Of a stretch of DNA of 64,000 bases, positions 11,146 to 21,900 are shown one piece after another. Every line of letters begins with the position of its first letter. Within the stretch, counting starts at the first letter, position 1. The notes below the pieces were generated by a model. The model did not search any database. It was given only the letters and a program-made list of their open reading frames with translations, and was not told the DNA's origin. This stretch comes from Haematococcus lacustris (taxonomy: Eukaryota > Chlorophyta > Chlorophyceae > Chlamydomonadales > Haematococcaceae). The stretch lies in contig JASKMD010000025.1 in the NCBI GenBank assembly GCA_030144725.1, positions 1,054,001 to 1,118,000 on the forward strand, read 5' to 3'. The translations under genes were made by a program, and so were the position numbers.

Positions 11146-12730
11146 CCCCAATGCGCTGCATGTTGGCTGCGGGCTGGCTCTGCGCAGAACACCTCTTCTG
11201 TCTCCCTTGTGAGCCCCAGCTGCTTGCACACCCCTTGCAGTACCCTGCTGTCCACCTTGATGAAGTGCACCCCTGCCCTGGCCAGGGGGGTGAGGGTGAA
11301 GGGGGGTGGGCAGGTCAGGACCCAGGGCCCCACACTACGCCCGCCACGCTTTGGCTTGCCTGGCAGGGGGGGGGGGGGGGGGCTGCTGCCACTGCTCCAG
11401 GCACCTGCACACATGCACCGCATGGCGCATGCGGCAGGGCAGGGGTACGGTGTCCTGCAAGGAGTCTCCCTCCTCCAGGGCCAGCAGTCTCCGCTGCTTG
11501 GCTGCCTCCTCCATCAGGTCGTTGACATGCGCCTTGTCCAGGTTGGGCGCCTGCAGCTCAGGGCTGTCACTGTTGAGGCTGTACCCACACGTCAGCTTGG
11601 TGAAGAGCTGAGCCTCCTCCCCGCTCCAGCCAAGCCGGGCCCTGGCTGCCTTGGCGTAGAGCTTGACATAGCGCTCTGCATGCATGCAGGTCAGGTCAGG
11701 TTTAAGGTCAGGTCGGGTCAGGTCAGGTCAGGTCAGGTCAGGTCAGGTCAGGTTTAAGGTCAGGTCAGGTCAGGTTTAAGGTCAGGTCAGGTCAGGTTTA
11801 AGGTCAGGTCAGGTTAGGTTAGGTCTAGGTCAGGTCAGGTCTATGTCAAGGTCCAGGTCCAGAGTCTATTCGCCACCACCACTTGCCTGGGTTGGAGTAG
11901 TGCTGCTGCATGGCGACCGCCAGCTGCATGGAGTGGTGGCTGACGGTGTTGTGGTCACCGGTGAAGTTGGTGCTGCCCAGTTGCTGCAGCTTGGCCAGTA
12001 GCTCCTGGTTGCTGGGGTCGTCAAAGGCTGGCTTTAGGCTGAAGTGCTTGTTCTGCCCAGGCCGGCCAAGCCGCCGCTGCAGCTGGTTGTAGGGGGTGAG
12101 GAAGTTAGAGTTAGCAAAGTACTCACAAAAAACCTTGAGCTGCTGCAGCAGGACTGGGTCTTCGCTGTCCAGGGGCATGGGCGGACCAGTGGGAGCTGCT
12201 GGTGGGGGGTGGCGGGCAGCAATGCGGGCGCTGGGTGGGCGCAGTGTGGGTGGCGCTGGGGCAGGCTCAGGTTCCGGCTCAGGCTCAGGCTCTGGCTCAG
12301 GATCAGGCTCTGGCTCCCAATCCATAGCCAGGGTTGCTGGCTGGGCAGGGACACGCAGGGGGAGTGGGGGCAAGGGGGCAGCATCCAGTGCACGAGGAGG
12401 CTGCACGGCTGGAGGTGTAGAGGCGTTGGGGTACCCAGGGGTGGAGTATCCCACAAGGCAGGTCAGGAAGATCCTGAGCACAAACAGCGACGCGATCACT
12501 CGGAGCTGAGAATGGATGCCGGCCATGAGCTGGAAATGGGCCATTAGCTTTCGCTTCGTTTTCTTGCAGCCGCGAAGCACGGCGCCACCCGGGACTTTGA
12601 TCACCTGCGGATCAATTACGGTCATTATTTTGACAGGCCGGCAATGCGGGGACACCAATAGTGCGGGGACACGAGCAGTGCTGGGGCATACAAGGCGGGG
12701 GTGCGCACCTGTCGGCGCTGGGTTTTCCAT
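10990..12730 (-). CDS. TE-like multi-exon gene, possible Fanzor relative
   Basis: Coding-like blocks from 5' to 3': about 12650-12480 (KLMAHFQLMAGIHSQLRVIA); an EPEPEP-rich spacer (about 12330-12240); about 12190-11890 (FCEYFANSNFLTPYNQLQRR, then FSLKPAFDDPSNQELLAKLQ); about 11680-11430 (YVKLYAKAARARLGWSGEEA); about 11280-11160 (GVHFIKVDSRVLQGVCKQLG); and a final block, about 11150-11000, with WRPLELCFWPDQGALPAKGK then EYPGLGYKRVRDKPPKAQ before a stop. That tail resembles the segment after RuvC-III in algal Fanzor/TnpB-like proteins as I remember them, but I find no RuvC aspartate or DRDV motif, so the assignment is weak. The last block and 3' flank recur at 33.7-34.1 kb with a stop in place of one Arg codon, which marks the family as mobile. 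An AGGTC minisatellite sits in an intron. Confidence 0.35.
11687..11855. repeat. (AGGTC)n pentamer minisatellite
   Basis: Around thirty CAGGT/AGGTC units interrupted by TTTAAGG blocks, inside an intron of the TE-like gene. A similar AGGCC/AGATC tract is at 59740-59845. Confidence 0.9.
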
Positions 12731-12779
12731 TCAGCCCTTCGCTCCTCGCGTTGTTTGGCTGGAGGGGTGACAGGACCTG

Positions 12780-14560
12780 CGCTGGCATGAACAGAAGCGA
12801 TGTGAGCAGCGCGGAGCTCACCGGACTGCACAGTTGCAGCGGGCCACACCACGACGACTACGACGAACCTTGTTTTCACGGGCTTTCAATAGGATGCGGA
12901 TCTTGCTCCGCGGCGCTGGGCCGCTTCCTCGGAGGCATTGCGCCACTAGGCTCATATCAGCTAACACCTGCTGAGCTCCTAATTATACCCAGGGGGCGAT
13001 GTCACTCGTTCTCATATGCCCAAAGGGCACTCCGACCAAAGGGCAAAGGGCACTCCGACCAAAGCCTGCACTAGCACTAGCCTGGACTTCATCATATATA
13101 GACACATTCGATCTATTCGATCCCCTTATCTAGTACAGCGCAAGCTCAAGACTTCAGCACACCTGTGCGCACACCATGTGCACTATCACTGATAGTATCA
13201 GCTTAGCTGACTGGACATGCCTTTTGTCCTGATGATGCTATGTCACTGCATATGGGACTGCATTGCCACACATTGCTGTAGTGCTGCACAAGAGGCCCCT
13301 GTTGTTCCAAGTGGGTGGGTGGTGTGAGCTCTCTGAGCGAGGCTAACGCAGCCTAGCCCTCATAACTTATGCGCGTCCACTGCACTGCTAAACTGCAGAC
13401 ATTGACTCCTGTGAGCTGATGTCAACGATTGATGCAGATACGCAACTTCTACTGGATACGAACCACCAGATAGGGCACAGCGGGATGCAGCCAGAGGGTG
13501 CTCAACTCACGGTGCATGAGGCATTGTCCCGACAATACGCAGCCGGCAAGCTGGGCAAGCGTAACCCGCTACCGCGATTGTGACACCCCATGATGCAGCT
13601 CTGAGCGCCAGGGAGGGAGGGAAGGTATGGGTCCAGCCCCTCAGGCCAAGAGCTGCCAGGGTTTGTGGTCATCAATAGCACAAGGAGCCGCAGCTACAGC
13701 TGCAATTGCCCTGCCCTGCAGCCTTCATGCGCATGTGTTGGCTGCATGGCCCGGCCAGTGTGGTGGTTACGAGTGCGCAGCCCTGCCTGGCCACGCCTTG
13801 CACCTTGACACATGCCGCCTTGGTGCCGGGTGGGACTGGCTGACACATGCTGGCAGCTGCAAGTGAGTCAGGCCAGGCTTTAGTCAAGCAGGGCCAGACA
13901 CCTGGCCCCTGCCAGCTAGAGTGTGGGCCGGCGCCACCACTGACAAGACTTTCTGGCAGTCTCTGACATGCAGGCGTGCTTTTGAGGAGTCGACGGAGCA
14001 GTCTCAACGGAGCAGTCTCAACGGAGCAGTCTGACTAGCCTGTGCAGCAGCCTGTGTGGGCCGGAGCGGGCAGTCTCAATGCTGACCTCTGGGTAGATGC
14101 CCACACAGACTGCAGGTGCAAGATCACCCCTACCCAGCATGACGCCCCTACCCCGCATGAGGGCCATGGCGAGGAGCAGCTGGTTATCTGGGCCAAGCAT
14201 GTTACAGTGTTGCTGGTGTGGGAGCTCAGGTGTCAGGGAAAGTTAAAGCCAGGCTGTGCAGCCAGCGGGTTAGGCTAGTTGGTGGCAAGCAGTGAGTTTT
14301 GGGACATTGTAGGAGCTTGGCAGGCTTACAGGGGAAGAGCCCAGTACCTTGCTTCGTTACAGCATGCACACATCTTTACATCAACCATTGTGACACATGC
14401 TATCACACAAAGCAGCTAATTAAGCTACAAAGCACACCAAGACGGTAACACGGCCTGACCACATGCTGCCCACAGAGGTGCCTTACGGCAATGAGAAGAG
14501 TATGCAAACAAAACCAACAATTAAAACATAGGTGAGTATGTTCTCCCTTCGCCAGCTCAA
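12780..14560. other. Intergenic, no supported gene
   Basis: No frame shows coding character beyond about 100 codons. Small direct repeats occur (GGGCAAAGGGCACTCCGACC twice near 13030-13060; CAACGGAGCAGTCT three times near 14000). Confidence 0.5.
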
Positions 14561-14574
14561 CGCTTGTTCAGCGA

Positions 14575-14850
14575 TGGCTATGTTGGGTTCGGTTCTGTGT
14601 GCTCACCAGTGCACTCCAGCTGCATGACTTTGGCGCATAGTTTCCCTAAGCCACCACACACAGGCCCGGGCGTTCGTGGCCCAAAAGGTTTAGAACGGGC
14701 CTGGAGTCGGTTTGTACCCAGGGCTGTGAAATACATGTCTGAGTAGGTGAGGGTGTAGTTGCGTGTGCGGATGGTGTTAACGTCCACCCAGGTGCCTGCA
14801 GCCTCCGCCTTGTTCAGCTCCGGGTGCAAGAAGCCCTGCGGCCAGCAGCA
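14575..14850 (-). CDS. Orphan terminal exon candidate
   Basis: A minus frame after a CAG acceptor near 14840 encodes LHPELNKAEAAGTWVDVNTI, then YSDMYFTALGTNRLQARSKP, and stops at about 14578. Composition is protein-like, but I recognise no family and see no convincing upstream exon. It may be a TE fragment. Confidence 0.3.
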
Positions 14851-15525
14851 CAGCGGGGTCAGGGCAAGCGCCACTAGGCAAGGCGCTTGACCGGCATCAC
14901 CAGCCTGGGTGCCCAGCTTCATGCTTGTCAGATGCTCATGGTGCTGGAGGGGCCAAGTGGGCCCAAGGAGCTAGACATGGAGCCCGGCTTAGTGGCGCTG
15001 GTGCATGAGCACCACATCAGCCATAGCAGCTCAATCCTGCATGCGCCACAGTCCTGCAAGGTCTGGCTGATCAAAGGATCGCGAACAGGCCTGAGCTGTG
15101 TGAGAGTGTGAGACCAACCATAACCACTCAAAGCCCAGCAGGAGCAGCAGCACAGTGCCAGCTTGAGTTGGTGCATGTCTGTCATGCCCAGCTGGCTAGC
15201 AGCCCGACAAGGGGTGAGGCAGTAGTGCAGGAGGTAGGCACCCGCAGCTACCTGGCCGGGAACGCCCTGCTGCACACACTACTTATATTATGCCATGTGA
15301 TTTACCAGTCTATATGCACACACTATATAAATGCACACACCAGTAACATCGTGCCACATGATACATAAGTAATATGCATGGCTTTGATCCCAGGCCTAGA
15401 AATGATAGCATTCTAGATGCTCCATTGTGGGGCTCTCCAGGGCACGTTTATTCGGTTGTCACTCGTTTTCATCGGTGCGAAATGATCGACAGTGGGGCGT
15501 GTGCCGTTGCACTAGGTTAGCTGCG

Positions 15526-16158
15526 ATGGAGGGCAGCGTCTCGGTTGATCCGGCGCATGTCTTGTCCGTCATCCAAGGTGCACTGTCCGCGGACAATGCA
15601 ATGCGATGCCGCGCCGAGCAGCTGCTGCGGACTTGGGAAGCCGATGCCGCTCCCGGATTCATGGCTAGTCTGCTGCAAATAGTGCAGAACTCGCAGGCGA
15701 TTGACGAGGTGCGAGAGGGCGTGCTGATGCATGTGTTCGACAGATCATATTGAAAACCAGGTTTCTGCAGCGCGCAGCATCAACAACCCTCGACCCAGCT
15801 TTGTCTCCACAGTGGGCGAGCCCCAGCCACCTCTGTTGTGCCAGCACCAGCTGCAGCTGGCTTCAGAGACAGGGCAGTAGCAAGGACAGGTGTGGCAGCA
15901 CTGGAGGTCGTAACAGAGCAGTGCAGGTCCATGCATGGCATGTAAGCACATGGAGCACGAAAAGGGCGGGCACTCTGACAGTCCCACATGCATCGAGCTC
16001 CTTCCATTTGACCCTGGCCCACAGGCTATGCCTCCTGCCCTAGCACGATCTATCCTTTGTCAATAGCCAAGCCAAGCCAATGCCACAGCTGGCCAATAGA
16101 CACATTGAATTGAGTGACTGTGTGCCTAGACAAGCCAAGCCGGCTGCTAACAGGCGGT

Positions 16159-16202
<44 letters not shown>

Positions 16203-17457
16203 CAGCACCCCTGCACCACACTACTTACAGGACACTGCAACAAAACATCTCATACAGTACCAGGCATGCAGCCCTTCAAGCTGACCTCACATTGAGGCTG
16301 ATCTCACATGAACCAGCCCCCCGCCCCGCCCTTCTTTCCTGCCCCCATCCCCCCTCCCTGTCCCTCCTCCCTTCACCACTCACCACCCTGTGCCTGCACT
16401 GCCCCCTACACACACACCCTGGATGCCCCACCCTGCCTGCCCCGCCCTGCTGTGTGCCCCACAGCCCACCCGGCTGCTGGCCGCTGTGATCGCCAAGAAC
16501 GCTGTGGGCAGCTCCTGGCGCAAGACCCTGGGCAGCAGGGAGTGGTGCCGCGTGGGCGAGGAGGAGAAGGAGGGCGTGCGCCAGGCAGCAGCCAGCTGCA
16601 GATGATGAATGGTAGGCCTGGGGCCAGGGGGGGTCAGGGGGGGGGGGGTCATAAGAGACAAATGTGGGAAATGAAGGGGGGGGGAACAAGCAGCCACAGA
16701 TGATGGGGGAGGGGGACGACCATCAGGGACAGGTGGGGGGCGGGGAGGGGAGGGTGTGTGGGGCCGCCAGCGACAGATGTGTAGAAGGGGGGGGTGGGGG
16801 GGGTGCACCAGCAGGGGGAGGGGGGGAAAGGTGGGCATTGGACGCAGCCTAGGGATGCACCTAAGGATGGCATTATTATTAGTAGTAGTACCACTATTAC
16901 TATCATCACTATTACTATCACCATTATCATTATCAGCATTATTATCATTATTATTATAGTATTATTACTTGATTCTATTATCACTATTATTACTAACATT
17001 ATTGTTAGTGTTTGATTATTGTTATTGTTATTGTTATTGTACTATCTTTTGGATGCATGGATGCAGCCTAGGGATGCAGCCTGGAGGGTTGTGGGTGTGC
17101 CGTGGGTGTGGGGGGTGGACCAAGGGGGGGGGGGGGGGGGCGGGTGTGTTGTGAATAGAGGGAAGGGGTGGGCAAGGCGGTGAGCCCTGTCACAGCTGAC
17201 AATAAGTAGGGCTGAGATGGGATAGGGAGGTCGAGTCAGTGAGAGGGTGCCTTGCCTGCCTGGCCCTCCTGCTGCCTCCCTCCCCCTGCCTCACCCCCTG
17301 CTGCCTGCCTGCCCCCCTGCCCTGCCCTCCCCCCTGCTGCCTGCCTGCCTGCCTGCCCGCAGACCCTAGTGAGCGTGTGGCGGTGCAGCTGTCGCTGCTC
17401 ATCGCCAACATCGCCCAGTTCGACTTCCCTGGCCGCGCCCCGCACCTGCTGGAGGGG
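15526..17457 (+). CDS. IPO11: Importin-11-like karyopherin, 5' exons only
   Basis: Importin-beta family receptors bind cargo and Ran-GTP through HEAT repeats and cross nuclear pores. Exon 1 (15526 to about 15708) starts MEGSVSVDPAHVLSVIQGAL and includes AEQLLRTWEADAAPGFMASL, the N-terminal importin-beta helix pair. Exon 2 (about 16465-16590) encodes RLLAAVIAKNAVGSSWRKTL then GEEEKEGVR, matching the KN..WR..SEEEK..R pattern of importin-11. Exon 3 (from 17363) encodes RVAVQLSLLIANIAQFDFPG, the next HEAT helix. The gene then runs into the 500-N gap and the remaining roughly 850 residues are absent; nothing after the gap resembles a karyopherin. Introns hold (CAG)n (16159-16200), G-rich and ATT/TTG-type repeats. 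Other karyopherin classes are possible, but the spacing fits importin-11 best. Confidence 0.75.
16159..16201. repeat. (CAG)14 microsatellite
   Basis: Uninterrupted CAG run of about 14 units in importin intron 1. Confidence 0.95.
16868..17045. repeat. AT-rich trinucleotide-type repeat
   Basis: ATTATTAGTAGTA, ACTATTACTATC and (TTATTG)n blocks, strikingly AT-rich within a GC-rich intron of the importin-like gene and flanked by poly-G tracts (up to 17 G near 17126). Confidence 0.9.
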
Positions 17458-17524
17458 GCTGGCTGCAGCCGCAGTGTGGCCCGCAGACCTGGGGGAGCCG
17501 CCGCCCGCCTGGGGTGGGGGGGAG

Positions 17525-18024
17525 NNNNNNNNNNNNNNNNNNNNNNNNNNNNNNNNNNNNNNNNNNNNNNNNNNNNNNNNNNNNNNNNNNNNNNNNNNNN
17601 NNNNNNNNNNNNNNNNNNNNNNNNNNNNNNNNNNNNNNNNNNNNNNNNNNNNNNNNNNNNNNNNNNNNNNNNNNNNNNNNNNNNNNNNNNNNNNNNNNNN
17701 NNNNNNNNNNNNNNNNNNNNNNNNNNNNNNNNNNNNNNNNNNNNNNNNNNNNNNNNNNNNNNNNNNNNNNNNNNNNNNNNNNNNNNNNNNNNNNNNNNNN
17801 NNNNNNNNNNNNNNNNNNNNNNNNNNNNNNNNNNNNNNNNNNNNNNNNNNNNNNNNNNNNNNNNNNNNNNNNNNNNNNNNNNNNNNNNNNNNNNNNNNNN
17901 NNNNNNNNNNNNNNNNNNNNNNNNNNNNNNNNNNNNNNNNNNNNNNNNNNNNNNNNNNNNNNNNNNNNNNNNNNNNNNNNNNNNNNNNNNNNNNNNNNNN
18001 NNNNNNNNNNNNNNNNNNNNNNNN
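17525..18024. other. Assembly gap 1 (500 N)
   Basis: Exactly 500 N, the same length as gap 2, so a placeholder rather than a measured distance. The genes on either side are unrelated. Confidence 0.99.
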
Positions 18025-18960
18025 GCACCCCCAGACGTGCTGCTGCTACCACCCCCAGCCGTGCTACTGCTACCACCCCCAGCCGTGCTGCTGCTACCAC
18101 CCCCAGCCGTGCTGCTGCTGCCACCCCCAGCCGTGCTGCTGCTGCCACCCCCAGCCGGCGAGCTGCTGCTGCCACCCCCAGCCGTGCTACTGCTACCACC
18201 CCCAGCCGTGCTGCTGCTACCACCTCCAGCTGTGCTGCTGCTACCACCCCCAGCTTTGCTGCTGCTACCCCCCCCCAGCCGTGCTGCTGCTGCCACCCCC
18301 TGCCGGCGAGCTGCTGCTGCCACCCCCAGCCGTGCTACTGCCACCACCCCCAGCCGTGCTACTGCCACAACCCCCAGCCGTGCTACTGCCACCACCCCCA
18401 GCCGTGCTACTGCCACCACCCCCAGCCGTGCTGCTGCTGCCACCCCCAGCCGTACTGCTGCTACCACCCCCAGCCGTGCTACTGCTACCACCCCCAGCCG
18501 TGCTGCTGCTGCCACCCCCAGCCGGCGAGCTGCTGCTGCCACCCCCAGCCGTGCTACTGCCACCACCCCCAGCCGTGCTGCTGCTACCACCCCCAGCCGT
18601 GCTACTGCTACCACCCCCAGCCGTGCTGCTGCTACCACCCCCAGCCATGCTGCTGCTGCCACCCCCAGCCGTGCTGCTGCTGCCAACCCCAGCCGTGCTG
18701 CTGCTACCACCCCCAGCCGTGCTGCTGCTACCACCCCCAGCTGTACTGCTGCTGCTGCTGCCATCCCCAGCCGTGCTGCTGCTACCACCCCCAGCCGTTC
18801 TACTGCTACCCCCCCCAGCCGGCCAGCTGCTGCTGCCACCCCCAGCCGTGCTGCTGCTACCACCCCCAGCCGTACTGCTGCTGCTGCTGCTGCCACCCCC
18901 AGCCGTGCTGCTGCTGCTGCCACCCCCAGCCGGCCAGCTGCTGCTGCTGGCACCCCGAGC
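18025..18960 (+). repeat. 24-bp coding minisatellite (TPSRAAAT)n
   Basis: Some 38 units of ACCCCCAGCCGTGCTGCTGC plus TACC (24 bp, with 21-30 bp variants). In the downstream frame each unit reads TPSR-AAAT or TPSR-ATAT. At a C-run near 18268-18277 the frame switches: upstream units then read PPPAVLLL, which looks like a one-base length error or true indel. Confidence 0.95.
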
Positions 18961-21900
18961 AATGCAGAACTGCTGCAGAAGTTCAGCCACGTCACGATAC
19001 CAACGCTCCATGACACATCTGCCAGTTGGACAGAGGCACAGCCAGCAGAGGCAGTGTTTGAGGTGTCTCAGCCTCCTGCTGTGCCACAGCTGCCCAGTGA
19101 GGACCAGCAGCTTGTCACAGAGCCCACCCCAGTGATGCAATGGCCTGGGTTGCAACAGCCAGCTGCAGACCCCCCAGCTCAGCCACAGACTCTCCTGGAC
19201 GGCAAGCTCTCTACCTCCCTTCTCCCTTCACCGTGCGCCTCCCCTGCTGCCCCTTCCCTACTGCCCCCTGCTGCCCCCTTCCTACTGCCCCCTGCTGCCC
19301 CCTCCCTGTGTGCGCCACCAGAGAGCTCTGCGCCTGTCCCGGGCAACGACAGCCCTTTGGCAGCACACCAACAAAGTGACCGACAACACACCCCCTCTCC
19401 CCCTTTGCACCCAGCGCCTGCTGACCAGCCCCTGAGCTCAGAGCCCGCCATCCTTCCCACCTCACCCGTTTCCCTGGCTCTGGCTCATCCCTGCTCTCCG
19501 GCTCTGGCTGCCATCCCCTGCTCTACCCCCACCGCTTCTGCCACCCAGCCCAAGGCCTCAGCCTCAGATGCTACCCCACCACCTGCCACCACCACCACCA
19601 CTGCTGCCCAGCCCGAGGATGCTGCAGCTGGCACCTGCTCCTCACCCTTCTCACACATCTCCCAGGTCGTGTTGATGCCCCGCAGCCGGACCCCCAAACG
19701 CCACACACCCGCTGCCCAGCCCAGCAGCGCTGCCGCCCCTTCACCTTTGCCGCTGGGTAGCCCCTTCAGCCCCGCTCTGAACCCTAGCCCATCCCCCTAC
19801 ACCTCCCCACCTGCAGCCCCCCCACTGACTACTGACACGACCCCAGCTGGCACAGCAACCCCTCCTCCTACTCCTCCCCCTACATCACAGCCACCCCAGG
19901 GATCCTCGCCAGCCCCGCTCCCCACAGCACCTGCTGGGGGAGGGCAGCCACGCAGCCCAGCCCCTGCCCTGCCTAGCCCCCTGCCCCCCTGCTCACACCT
20001 AGGTGCTGCACCACACAGCCCCCCTGCTGGACAGGAGACCTGGCTGGACCAGGCCTGCAAGCTGCAGGGTGCCCCAGGCCTTGTAGGCCCAGCGTTCCCA
20101 GCCGCCACAACCCAGCTGTCACCTTTCCCAGCCCCATTCAACTGCCCTCCCACGCCACGCCAAGCCTCAATGCTGGACTCGGTGCCTAGCCCTGGACCCC
20201 AGGCCTCTTTTGCCCAGCCAGATGAGCCCCTAGTGACAGTCTGCGCACAACCCACCGCCTCCCCCATCTGCCTTGCCCCTCCCAACCTCTTCAGCCCTGC
20301 GTCTATGGCACCCTCAAACTCTCAGCCTGTGCAGCAGCAGCTGCCGCCCACCTCCCCAGCAGAGCCCGGTGCTGGTGCAGAAAGCCTGAAGCTCGATGTG
20401 GTTGAAGATAGTGAGAGTGGTACGGCAGGTGCAGGCAGCCTGAGCCTCGCTGCACACACCGCCCTACCAGCTGGCAGCCCGAGGATGCTGCCAGAGCATT
20501 TGCAGCCATGTCAGCCACATGACAGCCTAGCAGCGTGTGAGGGCACCATCACCCTGGCTGGCCCGGAAGTTGATAAGGTGCCCGTCCCCCTGCCCAGTCC
20601 ACCTGCTGCCAGCTCCTCCCCAAGTGCAGATGCGCCCCAGATGCAGCTTCTCACTGGCTCCCAACTTGTCACACCCAGCAACGTACCTCTCACTCCCAGC
20701 TCCCCGGCACAGCAGTGCAGACCGGACACAATGGCAGCGGCAGCATATGTAGCAGCACCATCTAGCTTCACCCTGGCTGCTCCTGCTCCAGAGCCCACCT
20801 CACCCGGTACTGCAGCCGTTGCTGCAGTGGAGGCAGATGTGGCCACACACAGCCTCGCCACCACTGTGGCAGCATTGGAGGTTACTGCCACACCTGGTCA
20901 GGCTGTTGCTGCTGCCAAGCCCAGCCGGGCTGCTGCTGCTGCTGCTACGCTCAGACGGGCAGCTTCTGCTGCCAAGCCTAGCCGCGCTGCTGCTGCTGCT
21001 GCCACGCCCAGCCGAGCTGCTGCTCGTGCAGCTGCTGCCACGCCCAGCCGTGTGTATAGCCGAGCAACCCCTGACCGCGCTCCTGTCAGCACACCCAGTG
21101 CCACTGCCGCCACCACACCACTCCCAGCTGCTGCAGTAGGAGCTGCTGGTGCTTGCCAAGTTCAGCCTGCTGCAGCCGCCCCCAGCAGCCCCTGCTGCCC
21201 TGCCCTCACTGCCATGGCAGAAGTGCAGCCCAACCACCCCCTGGCGGCTGACACAGTGGTCGTCTCCATGGCAGCGCCCGATGCGACTCCTGCCAGCGAG
21301 GCAACCACCGCCGGGAAAGCTGGTGACGAGGCCCCAGTGATGCCAGATGGGTCACTCCATGGGACAGCAGGGCCACAGACGCAGGCTGGTGAGGGCAGCG
21401 CAGCACAACAGCCGGGACATGAGCAGCCCCAGCTGCAGCAGACAGGGCCCCAGAAGCAGCCACAGCTTGACCAGGCAGGGCAGGGGCAGCAGGGCCAGGA
21501 GCAGCCTCCCACACCCGCTGCCCAGGAGCCAGACACCTGCCCCGCAACTTGTGAGGAGGCCGTGCCAGGCTGTAGCACCAGAGACGTGAAGCCAGCAGTC
21601 ACCCTCCCACTACCCATGTTTGCCAGAGAGCCGGTGCCACACCCCTCTCCTTCTAAACCATCACCTGGTGCGACCAAGGCGTTGCAGCCCTCTCCCACAC
21701 CCAGCCAAGACAGCGCCAAGGCCGTCCCCTCAGCCCCCTCACCTGCCCTGTGCCACGACCGCCTGTCCCTGGCCAATCTCTGTGCGGCAGCCCTGCAGCC
21801 AGCAACCCATCCCTGTGCAGACGAGGGCGCTGCCGGCACTCCAGCTGCGCCTGATGACCGGCCTGGCATCCCCAGCCCACAGCCAGCATACCAGGCAGAA

